Shown piece after piece: positions 16,826-25,056 of a stretch of DNA of 61,405 nucleotides (the first letter of the stretch is position 1; the number at the start of each line of letters is the position of its first letter). Origin of the DNA: UBA1227 sp964539045 (GTDB taxonomy: Bacteria; Bacillota; Clostridia; Oscillospirales; Acutalibacteraceae); contig CAZIHW010000103.1 of the NCBI GenBank assembly GCA_964539045.1, positions 1 through 61,405 on the forward strand. Reading direction: 5' to 3'. Below the pieces are notes generated by a model. It saw nothing but the letters and a program-made list of their open reading frames with translations, did no database searches and was not told where the DNA came from. The position numbers were made by a program, and so were the translations under genes.

Positions 16826-18662
16826 CGCACTCACCTCCGTTAAGTTTTGAAGCGCCGCATGCAGCGCACTTTATGCGGCAGTGTGGAGTAGTTGTGCTCT
16901 GTTTGGATTTCTCGTTTTCACGCATCAGGAACTCCTTCGTGACACCGAAATCAAGGTGATCCCAGGGAAGCACCTCATCATATTCACGTTTACGGTTTGC
17001 ATAGAATTCGGGATCTATACCGCAAGCCTCAAATGCCTCCATCCAGGCGTCAAACTTAAATTGGTCGTCCCATGAATCGAATTTGCAGCCCCTTTTGAAT
17101 GCATCGAGCATAACAGCACCAAGTCTTCTGTCACCCCTGGCAAACACAGCTTCCAAAAAGACTGTGTTTATCTTGTGTGCCGATAGATGAATATGTGATT
17201 TCGGAACCATAGCCTCGCCCCGTAGATACTCGCGCTTTTTCTCCAATGTCTCCCTTGTGTCCTGCGGTTCCCACTGGAAAGGGGTATGCGGTTTCGGAAC
17301 AAAGGAGGAAGCGCTGATATTTACCGTAAGAGGTCTGCCCTTAGGTCTGTCGGGATTCCTGTAGAACTCAGTCACTATCTTTCTTGACAGAGTAATTATT
17401 TCCTCTACATCTTCCTGTGTCTCTGTCGGCAATCCAAGCATAAAATAGAGTTTTACCGTTGTCCATCCGCTCTTAAATGCTATCCTTGCCGTATTGAGTA
17501 TTTCTTCTTCGCTTATGTTTTTATTTATGGCATCACGAAGCCTTTGTGAGCCCGCCTCAGGGGCAAATGTAAGACCGCTCTTTCTTATAAGCTTAAGCTT
17601 CTCTACCAACTCGTCGGAGAAATTGTCTATTCGCAGTGACGGAAGGCTGATGTTTATCTTCCTCTTCTGCGTCCAATCTATCATCTCATTGAGAAGCGGC
17701 TGTATCTCCGTATAGTCACTGGTAGACAACGAAGTAAGGGATATCTCGTCATATCCCGTACAGTCACACAAAGCCTTTGCCTGTGAGTTTATTGTATCGT
17801 GGTGTTTTTCCCTGATCGGGCGATATATAAAGCCGGCCTGACAGAATCGGCAACCACGTATACATCCTCTGAAAACCTCAGTAACAACCCTATCATGCAC
17901 TATGTCTATAAAAGGCACAATAAACTTATCGGGGAAATATGCCTTGTCCAGATCCTTTACCACTCGTTTATGTATGACCTTAGGCGCCCCGTCCTTCGGA
18001 ACAACCTCTTTTACAGTTCCGTCATCGTTATAATATACGTCGTATAAAGACGGAACATATATCCCCTCTATCTGAGCGGCGGCTTTTAAAAATTCCTCTT
18101 TTGTAGCCCCGCGCAATTTATATTCCCTGTACAAGTCGATGAACTCATTCATAAGCTCTTCACCGTCTCCGAGCTGGAAAGCATCAAAGAAATCGGCTAC
18201 AGGCTCGGGATTCGAAGCACAAGGCCCACCTGCAACAACCAGATTTTTAAGCCCGTGTCTATCCTTTGCAAGCAGCGGCACTCCGCCTAAGTCCAACATG
18301 TTGAGTATGGTAGAAAATGAAAGTTCATATTGCAGTGTGAATCCGAGGATGTCGAAGTCCGATAGCGGAGACTTTGTTTCCACAGAGAAAAGACTTATAT
18401 CGTTTCGTCTCATCTCTTCCTCCATATCTATCCACGGAGCAAAGAATCTTTCGCAATAGGAGTCATTACGCTTATTGATAAGACCGTAAAGAATTTTCAT
18501 ACCGAGGTGTGACATGCCGATCTCATATGTATCGGGAAAACAAAAAGCAAACCTCACGTCTACATCGTCAGGATTTTTCACTATGCTGTTAAGTTCTCCG
18601 CCGGTATATCTTCCCGGTTTTTGCACAAGAGGGAGTATTTTTTCTATTTTCGGATTATTCAT
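16812..18662 (-). CDS. TIGR03960 family B12-binding-like radical SAM protein
   Basis: A 616-residue radical SAM protein. The N-terminal third resembles a B12-binding domain (GMSHLGMKILYGLIN, then LGFTLQYELSF), and the cluster-binding CxxxCxxC is in CIRGCRFCQAGF near residue 257. The C-terminus ends in a Cys-rich patch (HCRIKCAACGASKLNGGECG) that could bind a metal. It is coupled to DUF2344. In many Bacillota this pair precedes rng, rplU and rpmA; those genes are not here. Confidence 0.88.
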   Translation of the reverse strand: MNNPKIEKILPLVQKPGRYTGGELNSIVKNPDDVDVRFAFCFPDTYEIGMSHLGMKILYGLINKRNDSYCERFFAPWIDMEEEMRRNDISLFSVETKSPLSDFDILGFTLQYELSFSTILNMLDLGGVPLLAKDRHGLKNLVVAGGPCASNPEPVADFFDAFQLGDGEELMNEFIDLYREYKLRGATKEEFLKAAAQIEGIYVPSLYDVYYNDDGTVKEVVPKDGAPKVIHKRVVKDLDKAYFPDKFIVPFIDIVHDRVVTEVFRGCIRGCRFCQAGFIYRPIREKHHDTINSQAKALCDCTGYDEISLTSLSTSDYTEIQPLLNEMIDWTQKRKINISLPSLRIDNFSDELVEKLKLIRKSGLTFAPEAGSQRLRDAINKNISEEEILNTARIAFKSGWTTVKLYFMLGLPTETQEDVEEIITLSRKIVTEFYRNPDRPKGRPLTVNISASSFVPKPHTPFQWEPQDTRETLEKKREYLRGEAMVPKSHIHLSAHKINTVFLEAVFARGDRRLGAVMLDAFKRGCKFDSWDDQFKFDAWMEAFEACGIDPEFYANRKREYDEVLPWDHLDFGVTKEFLMRENEKSKQSTTTPHCRIKCAACGASKLNGGECGAKG

Positions 18663-18853
18663 TTAATATTTTCTCCGTCTTCCTTATTCGGTCTAAATGC
18701 CTCACATGAGCAGTTTCTTCCCCTGCAAAGTTCGTGATTATAATTATAGCATTTGCGACATCCGCTATCAGCGGGTATCTCTTTAACAGGTATCTCCTTG
18801 ACCTGCTCTTGATCTTTTGACTTCAAGCCCCGAAGCTTATCAAAAAATTTCAT
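18659..18853 (-). CDS. Small Cys-rich protein
   Basis: A 64-residue soluble protein, not recognised. Its N-terminal half is Lys/Glu rich and its second half carries six Cys in the order CRKC, LC, NCSC, which suggests a small metal- or cluster-binding knuckle. Its stop overlaps the start of the TIGR03960 radical SAM gene (ATGA), so translation is coupled. A role linked to the Fe-S enzyme next door is possible but is only inference. Confidence 0.65.
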   Translation of the reverse strand: MKFFDKLRGLKSKDQEQVKEIPVKEIPADSGCRKCYNYNHELCRGRNCSCEAFRPNKEDGENIK

Positions 18854-18865
18854 AACTTACACCTA

Positions 18866-19759
18866 TTACACATTTTTCTTGTAAAGCAGATAATTATCCT
18901 CAAAATAAGTTTCTACAATACCCTCCTGCATGAGATAGGAGAGGAAAGATCTGAGCGTTGAGGTAAGCAATGTATGCTGTGAATGATTCATCTTCAATTC
19001 GTAGTGATCAAATACGGATTTTACGATTTTTTCAAGGGTCGTGGGAGTCTCGCAAAGATTCAGGACAAGATCCTTTATCTCATCAACCTTAGCCTTATTC
19101 ATCTCGGTCAGTTCAAGGATGTCCTCCATTCTCTCGCAATGCGACGGAATAAAAACGGCTCCTTTTGCCTCATCATTGAGATTCTTCAAAAATTCAAGGG
19201 TTTCATAATGGGACTTTATATCATACAAATAAAAGACATGATACTTTGTAACAGTTACATTGCTCACGAGAGAATCTGCAAGGAAATATACATTGTCCGG
19301 TGTTTTTATGCCTATCATGTCAAACGTATGTCCCGGGAGGGGAAATATCTCGAGACCTGCCGGAAGGTTGTCCGCAACTTCAAGTACACCTTCAGTGGGT
19401 TTTGAATAGAAAAACTTAGTACGTATCTCATTATGGGGAAAGCCGCCGTACACGGCAGTTGTATTCAAAAGAGTGTGCTCACATATACCTTTTTCGGTTT
19501 TATGAGCCAGAACCTTACAGCCTGTCCTGCTTACTATAAGATTGTTTCCTCCCATGTGGTCGGCATGGGAATGGGTATTTATTATACCTTTTACTTTCCA
19601 GCCCTTTTCATCGGTAAGACGGAGAATTTTTTTACCGGTATCTGCGTCTATTCCGGTATCTATTATCCAGACATTATTCTCATCCTCGAGATAAAATCCG
19701 ATGTTGGTGGCATTCGGTATATAATAGGTTTTTTCACCCAAAGCTACAAGTTCAAACAT
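18866..19759 (-). CDS. MBL-fold metallo-hydrolase
   Basis: A 297-residue metallo-beta-lactamase-fold hydrolase with the zinc motif THSHADHMGG near residue 60, a second metal His in PLPGHTFD, Asp in FLADS and His in IPSHCE. The extra C-terminal 80 residues form a helical domain with a winged-helix look. Substrate unknown. The ATG at 19759 is chosen (AGGGA upstream); a longer frame to 19822 would cross a terminator hairpin. Related proteins belong to the broad glyoxalase II-like group. Confidence 0.85.
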   Translation of the reverse strand: MFELVALGEKTYYIPNATNIGFYLEDENNVWIIDTGIDADTGKKILRLTDEKGWKVKGIINTHSHADHMGGNNLIVSRTGCKVLAHKTEKGICEHTLLNTTAVYGGFPHNEIRTKFFYSKPTEGVLEVADNLPAGLEIFPLPGHTFDMIGIKTPDNVYFLADSLVSNVTVTKYHVFYLYDIKSHYETLEFLKNLNDEAKGAVFIPSHCERMEDILELTEMNKAKVDEIKDLVLNLCETPTTLEKIVKSVFDHYELKMNHSQHTLLTSTLRSFLSYLMQEGIVETYFEDNYLLYKKNV

Positions 19760-19770
19760 AGTTCCCTCAC

Positions 19771-19805
19771 AAAAATAAAATAATTTAGGCGGGTTTAATC
19801 CCGCC
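19771..19805 (-). terminator. Terminator of spmAB
   Basis: Minus strand GGCGGG-ATTAAA-CCCGCC followed by TAAATTATTTTATTTTT. It lies between spmB and the MBL-fold gene. Confidence 0.8.
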
Positions 19806-19822
19806 CTACTAGAGTAATGCAA

Positions 19823-19899
19823 ATTTTAATTTACGTCAAGGAGAACTAGCCTGGCGACGCGGATTTGAACTCGGTTTTGCCGTCAGGCTAGCCTGGCGG
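19823..19899. repeat. Intergenic repeat-like segment between spmB and the MBL gene
   Basis: CTAGCCTGGCG occurs twice (19846-19856 and 19888-19898), and CAGGCTAGCCTG is a perfect 12-base palindrome. Positions 19851-19873 match 10090-10112 in 18 of 23 bases, sharing ATTTGAAC. Looks like a degenerate copy of an interspersed element. Confidence 0.4.
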
Positions 19900-20418
19900 C
19901 TAATAAAGAATTCTGACCAAAAACGAGGAAACCACAAACGATGTGAAATCAGCGGTCAGAGCCGCGGGGACCGTATACCTTATACGCTTTATATTTACTG
20001 CACCGTAGTACACAGCTATGGCGTAAAACGTTGTCTCGGTAGAGCACATCATTATGGATGCTGTCCTCTCTATCAGATTATCTACTCCGTATGTTGTGAG
20101 TATGTTTTCATACATGCTCAAAGCCCCGCTTCCCGATATAGGACAAAGGAGGGCCAGGGGGGAAACCTCGGGCGGAATACCGAAAAAGTCCGACACGGGT
20201 CTTAGAAAAGCAACCACAACATTCAGCGCACCGGAGGTTCTGAGCATGGTGACTGAGGTTACAAGCGCAAGTAGGGCCGGAAGAATTTCAAGTGCAGTTG
20301 TAATACCGTTTTTGGCCCCGTCAATAAAACAGTCAAAAACACCCACCCGCTTGAACAGTCCGTAAAGAATAATTGAGCAAATCATCAATGGCATCACAAG
20401 AGCGCCTATGTAGTTCAA
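19900..20418 (-). CDS. spmB: Spore maturation protein B
   Basis: Membrane protein (172 residues, four or five hydrophobic segments, nucleoside-transporter-like gate domain) needed for proper dehydration of the spore core. Family features MNYIGALVMPLMI, YGLFKRV-VFDCFIDGAKNG and the conserved PISGSGALSMYENI are present. It starts two bases after the spmA stop. This pair indicates a spore former. Confidence 0.93.
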   Translation of the reverse strand: MNYIGALVMPLMICSIILYGLFKRVGVFDCFIDGAKNGITTALEILPALLALVTSVTMLRTSGALNVVVAFLRPVSDFFGIPPEVSPLALLCPISGSGALSMYENILTTYGVDNLIERTASIMMCSTETTFYAIAVYYGAVNIKRIRYTVPAALTADFTSFVVSSFLVRILY

Positions 20419-20420
20419 GC

Positions 20421-21005
20421 CTATCCCTCCTTAAATATTCTCTTCAGAATAGCTGTCATAATAAGTCCCATCGTAAGAGCTGTTGCACTTGTCAGCAAGG
20501 AAGCCGGCAGGATATCCATCGGCACCTTTGACCCGTACTCCTGACGGAACATCGCCACAGTTGTCGGTATAAGATGAAGCGCTGCAGTATTTATAACCAC
20601 AAATCTGACCATGTCGTCTGTTGCGTAAGGCCTTCTTCCGGCACCTTTATGCAGACGTTTCATCGCCTCTATGCCGAGCGGAGTAGCGGCGCTGCCGAGA
20701 CCCAGCAGATTCGCTGTTATATTCATGGATATAGCACGACCGGTTTCTGAATTGGGGTCGGTATTCGGGAACAGCAGTCTTAAGACAGGCGACAGCATAG
20801 CCGCCATCTTTTTTGTAAGACCGGATCTCTCCGCTATATTCATAACCCCGCTCCACAGCATAAGAATACCTAGCAGTTCTATAGTTATTGTGACGGAGTT
20901 TGCAGCGGCATCCGTTATCCCGTCTGACAGACTCTGCATATTTCCAAAGAAAACAGCCGATATAAAAGAAAATATCATCATACCGGCCCATATATAGTTC
21001 ATCAT
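20421..21005 (-). CDS. spmA: Spore maturation protein A
   Basis: Partner of SpmB, 194 residues, with membrane segments near residues 5-22, 40-60 and in the C-terminal half. Conserved motifs include NSVTITIELLGILMLWSGVMNIAERSGL and the TANLLGLGSAATPLGIEAMKRL block (cited in parts: LLGLGSAATPLG). Two tandem ATG codons are possible at 21005 and 21002. Its ribosome site lies in the 3' arm of a stable hairpin. Confidence 0.93.
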   Translation of the reverse strand: MMNYIWAGMMIFSFISAVFFGNMQSLSDGITDAAANSVTITIELLGILMLWSGVMNIAERSGLTKKMAAMLSPVLRLLFPNTDPNSETGRAISMNITANLLGLGSAATPLGIEAMKRLHKGAGRRPYATDDMVRFVVINTAALHLIPTTVAMFRQEYGSKVPMDILPASLLTSATALTMGLIMTAILKRIFKEG

Positions 21006-21013
21006 AATAAAAC

Positions 21014-21045
21014 CCCTGAGAAAATACTATGATTTTACTCAGGGC
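21014..21045 (-). promoter_or_regulatory. Hairpin that sequesters the spmA ribosome site
   Basis: Minus strand CCCTGAG pairs with CTCAGGG, and with one bulge AAAAT continues the stem to about 12 bp. The 3' arm contains the AGGGG ribosome site of spmA and is followed by TTTTATT, so it could act as an attenuator or a translation gate. Confidence 0.55.
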
Positions 21046-21047
21046 TA

Positions 21048-21086
21048 TATGAACTTATTATATGAGTTTATTATATGAACTTATTA
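21048..21086. repeat. Three 13-bp tandem repeats upstream of spmA
   Basis: TATGAACTTATTA at 21048-21060 and 21074-21086 with TATGAGTTTATTA between them at 21061-21073. AT-rich, in the divergent region between spmA and the AbrB-like gene. Confidence 0.85.
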
Positions 21087-21181
21087 TACATATTGATAAT
21101 TAAAAACCGTCAAATCATTGACAATTCTCATCAAATTTTGTATAGTGGTCTAGTAAACTATTCGAAAGAGAGTGTTTGTTT

Positions 21182-21433
21182 ATGAAATCAACAGGAGTTG
21201 TGCGTCACATTGACGAAGCAGGAAGACTCGTGCTACCTAAAGAACTCAGAAGAGAATTTTCTTTACTTGGAGAAAATTCTGCAGTTGAGATCTTTACGGA
21301 TAACGACATGATAGTGCTTCGCAGATATGCTCCGGCATGTGTTTTCTGCGGATCGCTTGATGACGTGTTTGAGTTCAACAGCATCAGAGTTTGTCCTGAA
21401 TGCGCCAAAAAACTTGGCGATATCGCAAAATAA
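21182..21433 (+). CDS. AbrB-family transcription regulator with C-terminal zinc knuckle
   Basis: An 83-residue DNA-binding protein. The N-terminal SpoVT/AbrB domain has GVVRHIDEAGRLVLPKELRR; the C-terminal part has CVFCG and CPECAKK, a Cys4 pattern that could bind zinc. Related clostridial AbrB proteins control the switch to stationary phase or sporulation. The start at 21182 has GAGAG upstream. It diverges from spmA across 176 bases, so it may act on that promoter, which is inference. Confidence 0.88.
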   Translation: MKSTGVVRHIDEAGRLVLPKELRREFSLLGENSAVEIFTDNDMIVLRRYAPACVFCGSLDDVFEFNSIRVCPECAKKLGDIAK

Positions 21434-21452
21434 GATTCACACAAACGAGCAC

Positions 21453-21486
21453 AAAAGCCTTGAAGTTTGAAAACTTCAAGGCTTTT
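21453..21486. terminator. Bidirectional terminator
   Basis: AAAAGCCTTGAAGTTT pairs with AAACTTCAAGGCTTTT around GA; both ends give U-runs. It separates the rightward abrB-like gene from the leftward gene at 21500-22177. Confidence 0.88.
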
Positions 21487-21499
21487 CCTATTAGCGTAT

Positions 21500-22177
21500 T
21501 TATTCTGTTGTCATAGTTTCGGGTGCACCGGTCATTTGGATGGCACTTATGTGATAATCCTTATCTTTATTTCTGAGGGTTATTTTTACATACTTACTTG
21601 GAGCCGGCTCAACCATCTCACCTGTTTCGGACTGCGTCCACTCACTTCCGGAGAGATACGCAACAGTAAGAATAATCGTGTTACTTTTCTCTTCCATATC
21701 CAAAACTTTTGGGGTATAGGTTGGATCAACGCCGGTGATAGGCACTTTATATACCTGTTTCTCCGAATCGTACTCGAACTCAAAAGCCGTTGAATAAACA
21801 CTTTGATGCTCTATCTTAACATCTGTTCCGAATAGCTTTACGAAAGCTTCTTCAACATCTTTTTGGGGAAACAGAATAACATCATCCTGTGTCTCATACT
21901 CATCGGTATTTACAGCGCCCTTTATTATGGACCAGACCGAAGCCTCGATAAGCTGACTCATATTAGCCTTCGTTACATCATCAAACTCGTCTATATCATT
22001 CATTACAACCGGTACCAGCATAGTCTGGTACTTTTTTCTTTCGGCATCGGAATTATCAACTAAACCTACTATACCGTTAACGGCTGCAATTATCGCAACG
22101 ACAAGTCCTACTACGGCGAAGATTATAACCAATATGCCGAGCGGAAACGCCCAACTTTTTTTCTGTGGAGTACTCAT
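21500..22177 (-). CDS. Membrane-anchored extracytoplasmic protein of unknown function
   Basis: A 225-residue protein with a short basic start, one membrane segment (about residues 11-36) and an acidic domain outside the membrane. It has no lipobox. Not recognised. The domain contains repeated acidic turns and a beta-rich C-terminal half. AAGGAGG lies before the ATG. It sits between pnp and the shared terminator and may be expressed with pnp. Confidence 0.75.
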   Translation of the reverse strand: MSTPQKKSWAFPLGILVIIFAVVGLVVAIIAAVNGIVGLVDNSDAERKKYQTMLVPVVMNDIDEFDDVTKANMSQLIEASVWSIIKGAVNTDEYETQDDVILFPQKDVEEAFVKLFGTDVKIEHQSVYSTAFEFEYDSEKQVYKVPITGVDPTYTPKVLDMEEKSNTIILTVAYLSGSEWTQSETGEMVEPAPSKYVKITLRNKDKDYHISAIQMTGAPETMTTE

Positions 22178-22222
22178 TTTCGTGAACCTCCTTATGTCAT
22201 GTAAACCTTAGGGGGCAGGATT

Positions 22223-24409
22223 TTATCTCCTGCCTCCGCGACGGAAATTGTTACCCGGACGTCTTGCAGGCTGCTCGGGCAATTCATTTTCAGGTACTGC
22301 ACCCTCTATCTCTATGAGTGCATCACGGCGTGAAAGGTTGATTCTTCCCTGGTCGTCAATTTCAAGTACCTTAACTATGATTTCATCGCCTACAGTTACA
22401 ACATCCTCAACCTTTTCCGTACGTTTAACGTCAAGACGGCTGATGTGTACAAGACCCTCTTTGCCCGGAGCTATTTCTACGAAAGCACCGAAGTTCATGA
22501 GTCTTGTTACAACTCCCTTGTATACTGCTCCTACTTCAGGATCATTTGCTATTGTCTCTACCATAAAGATAGCTCTCTGTGCATCTTCAAGGTCAATAGC
22601 AGAAACAAATACCTGTCCCTCATCATTAACGTCAACCTTACAGTTGCACTCAGCGCAAATCTTCTGGATAACCTTACCCTGTTTACCGATAACATCACCG
22701 ATCTTTTCAGGGTTAATCTTTGTTGTGAGCATCTTCGGAGCATACTTTGAAAGCTCCGGACGAACCTCAGGTATGCACTTGAGCATAACCTCATCAAGGA
22801 TGTAAAGACGGGCCTTTCTCGTCTTTTCGAAAGCTTCCTTTATGATCTCCGGAGTAAGGCCGTGAACCTTAAGGTCCATCTGAATGGCTGTTATACCCTT
22901 ATGTGTACCTGCCACTTTAAAGTCCATATCTCCGTAAAAGTCCTCAAGACCCTGGATATCAACCATTGTCATAAAGTCTCCATATACGCCCTCATCTCCG
23001 GTGATAAGACCGCAGGAGATACCTGCTACAGGTGCCTTAATCGGAACACCTGCTGCCATAAGAGCGAGTGTTGAGCCGCAGATAGATCCCTGGCTTGTTG
23101 AACCGTTAGAAGAAAGAACCTCAGATACAACACGTATAGCATATGGGAATTCTTCAACAGACGGAATAACAGGAACCAAAGCACGCTCAGCCAAGGCACC
23201 GTGTCCTATCTCACGACGTCCCGGTCCTCTTGGAGGCTTTGTCTCGCCGACAGAGTAGGATGGGAAGTTGTAGTGATGGATATATCTCTTTTCCTTCTCC
23301 TCGTCAAGTCCGTCAAGCTTTTGAGCGTCTGAGAGAGATGAAAGAGTTGCTATAGAGAGAACCTGTGTCTGACCTCTTGTGAAGAGACCTGAGCCATGTA
23401 CTCTCGGAAGAAGGTCAACCTGTGCGTTGAGAGGACGAATCTCGTCTATACCACGTCCGTCAACACGCTTCTTCTCCTCCTTAAGCCAACGTCTTACAAC
23501 ATGCTTCTGAATGAGATACATGATCTCATCTATCTTACCCTCCTGATCAACGAACTGCTCATCATACTTTTCATGAACAGCATCATAAATCGGAAGAAGT
23601 CTTTCGTCACGTACATTCTTATCATCTGTATCAAGGGCCTTTTCCACATCTGCTACGCAGAAAGCCTCGATCTCAGCCAATATCTCAGGATCAGGATCAT
23701 TTGATTCAAATTCGAACTTCGGCTTGCCTATTTCGGCAACAATAGAATTGATGAACTTAACAACTTCCTTGTTCACCTCATGGCCTGCCATAATGCACTC
23801 GAACATCTTGTCCTCAGGTATTTCATTGCCCCCGGCCTCTATCATAGCCACAAGATCGGCTGTTGAAGACACTGTGAGAGTAAGTTCGGTCTTCTCTCTC
23901 TGCTCAAGAGTAGGATTGATAACTATCTCACCGTCAACGAGTCCTACATTTACAGAGGAAATCGGACCATCCCATGGGATATCCGAAATAGCTATGGCTG
24001 TCGATACACCGATAGCAGCAGTTATCTCAGGTGAACAATCAGGATCAACGGACATAACCGTAGCAACTACGGAACAGTCATTTCTCATATCCTTCGGGAA
24101 AAGCGGACGTATAGGTCTGTCTATGCAACGGCCTGCAAGTATGGCCTTGTCAGCTGCCTTTCCCTCTCTTCTCTGGAAAGAGCCCGGGAAACGTCCGACA
24201 GAATACATCTTCTCCTCGTAGTCAACTGAAAGCGGGAAGAAGTCAACACCCTCTCTCGGCTTTGCCGATGCAGTTACAGTACATAGAACAGCTGTCTCGC
24301 CGTAACGTGCAAGAATAGCTGCATTTGCGAGGCCTGCCATCTTACCCGTCTCAAGAACAAGAGGTCTGCCTGCAAGTGTGGTCTCATAAACCTTAAAGTT
24401 TTCAAACAT
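22223..24409 (-). CDS. pnp: Polyribonucleotide nucleotidyltransferase (PNPase)
   Basis: Trimeric 3'-5' phosphorolytic exoribonuclease. The 728-residue protein has two RNase PH domains (about 10-235 and 325-545, including GRREIGHGALAERAL and SDGSTS-like SSNGSTSQGS), then a KH domain (INPEKIGDVIGKQGKVI) and an S1 domain (GAVYKGVVTRLMNFGAFVEI, here given in parts). Its Arg/Gly-rich end is typical. It follows rpsO, the classic rpsO-pnp order, behind a long folded leader. Confidence 0.97.
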   Translation of the reverse strand: MFENFKVYETTLAGRPLVLETGKMAGLANAAILARYGETAVLCTVTASAKPREGVDFFPLSVDYEEKMYSVGRFPGSFQRREGKAADKAILAGRCIDRPIRPLFPKDMRNDCSVVATVMSVDPDCSPEITAAIGVSTAIAISDIPWDGPISSVNVGLVDGEIVINPTLEQREKTELTLTVSSTADLVAMIEAGGNEIPEDKMFECIMAGHEVNKEVVKFINSIVAEIGKPKFEFESNDPDPEILAEIEAFCVADVEKALDTDDKNVRDERLLPIYDAVHEKYDEQFVDQEGKIDEIMYLIQKHVVRRWLKEEKKRVDGRGIDEIRPLNAQVDLLPRVHGSGLFTRGQTQVLSIATLSSLSDAQKLDGLDEEKEKRYIHHYNFPSYSVGETKPPRGPGRREIGHGALAERALVPVIPSVEEFPYAIRVVSEVLSSNGSTSQGSICGSTLALMAAGVPIKAPVAGISCGLITGDEGVYGDFMTMVDIQGLEDFYGDMDFKVAGTHKGITAIQMDLKVHGLTPEIIKEAFEKTRKARLYILDEVMLKCIPEVRPELSKYAPKMLTTKINPEKIGDVIGKQGKVIQKICAECNCKVDVNDEGQVFVSAIDLEDAQRAIFMVETIANDPEVGAVYKGVVTRLMNFGAFVEIAPGKEGLVHISRLDVKRTEKVEDVVTVGDEIIVKVLEIDDQGRINLSRRDALIEIEGAVPENELPEQPARRPGNNFRRGGRR

Positions 24410-24437
24410 GTTTTTTACCTTCCTTTACCAGTATATC

Positions 24438-24530
24438 CGGGAGGTATGGTATTCAGGCTTAGCAATAAATTAAAAACCCGAAAATTCGGACTCTTAATTC
24501 ACTGCTAAAGACGCTGAAAAGTACCTCCCG
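24438..24530 (-). ncRNA. Long folded leader of pnp (possible RNase III/PNPase control element)
   Basis: On the minus strand CGGGAGGTA (24530-24522) pairs with TACCTCCCG (24446-24438), TTCAG pairs with CTGAA, a 15-bp stem joins 24508-24494 with 24473-24459 using two G-U pairs, and the tip is CCGAA-TT-TTCGG. The wobble pairs only work on the transcribed strand. It lies just before the pnp ribosome site. In E. coli a similar leader stem is cut by RNase III to control pnp. Confidence 0.7.
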
Positions 24531-24565
24531 TACGGGATAGAGCAAAAGCTCTAAATGCTAATTAA

Positions 24566-24592
24566 GGCAGATAACACAGAGTGTTACCTGCC
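24566..24592 (-). terminator. Hairpin after rpsO
   Basis: Minus strand GGCAGGTAACAC pairs with GTGTTATCTGCC (12 pairs, one G-U) with a 3-base loop, then TTAATT. The U-run is weak, so it may be a partial terminator or processing site. A second small hairpin AGAGC-TTTT-GCTCT lies at 24539-24552. Confidence 0.6.
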
Positions 24593-24601
24593 CTTGCGGT
24601 C

Positions 24602-24865
24602 TTACTTACGGAGACCGAGTCTTGCAACGATGGAACGATATCTTTCAATATCATTCTTTTGAAGATATGCAAGAAGATTACGTCTGTGACCTACCATCTT
24701 AAGAAGACCTCTTCTTGAGTGATGGTCATGAGCATGAACGCGAAGATGTTCATTGAGATCGTTTATTCTCTTTGTGAGAACTGCGATCTGAACCTCAGGA
24801 GAACCTGTATCGCCTTCATGTGTTGCGTACTCAGCCATAATAGCCTGCTTTTCTGCCTGTGTCAT
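24602..24865 (-). CDS. rpsO: 30S ribosomal protein S15
   Basis: Primary 16S-binding protein of the 30S platform. The 87-residue sequence has the S15 signature EGDTGSPEVQIAVLTKRINDLNEHL (shown in part) and HDHHSRRGLLKMVGHRRNLLAYL. The ATG at 24865 is chosen: GAGGTG lies before it, and the GTG upstream at 24874 is in that ribosome site. It has its own promoter and leader. Confidence 0.97.
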   Translation of the reverse strand: MTQAEKQAIMAEYATHEGDTGSPEVQIAVLTKRINDLNEHLRVHAHDHHSRRGLLKMVGHRRNLLAYLQKNDIERYRSIVARLGLRK

Positions 24866-24960
24866 TATTTTCACCTCATTATAATCAATGTCCGTTAACC
24901 CAGGGAACGGTCAGGTGAATGCCGGAAACCTGTCCGGTCTACTCCGCTCTCCGAGAAAAG
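24866..24960 (-). ncRNA. Leader of rpsO with possible pseudoknot
   Basis: Minus strand CCGGA (24937-24933) pairs with TCCGG (24926-24922), and the loop sequence CAGGT (24932-24928) can pair with ACCTG (24916-24912) further down, forming an H-type pseudoknot. rpsO leaders that bind S15 are known in several phyla with different folds, so this is a reasonable candidate for autoregulation. Confidence 0.5.
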
Positions 24961-24968
24961 GCTCATTT

Positions 24969-24997
24969 ACTATATCATAATTTATAATAAAAGTAAA
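24969..24997 (-). promoter_or_regulatory. Promoter of rpsO
   Basis: Minus strand TTTACT (24992-24997), 17-base spacer, TATAGT (24969-24974) preceded by TGA, an extended -10. Confidence 0.7.
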
Positions 24998-25032
24998 GAA
25001 AAAAATCACCGAAGCTGTAGACTACGGCGATT
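24997..25032 (-). terminator. Terminator of the ECF sigma cassette
   Basis: Minus strand AATCGCCG pairs with CGGTGATT (one G-U) and is followed by TTTTTT. It ends the transcript of the secreted-protein gene. Confidence 0.8.
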
Positions 25033-25056
25033 TTCTCTATTAAGTTTTATTCAGGC

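Noticed and set aside
18866..19822. Longer MBL hydrolase start at 19822
   Set aside because: Would run through the spmAB terminator and has no ribosome site.
19853..19880. tRNA-like T-arm (GAGTTCAAATCC) on the minus strand
   Set aside because: The bases either side of the loop do not pair as a T-stem, and no acceptor, D or anticodon arms are present.
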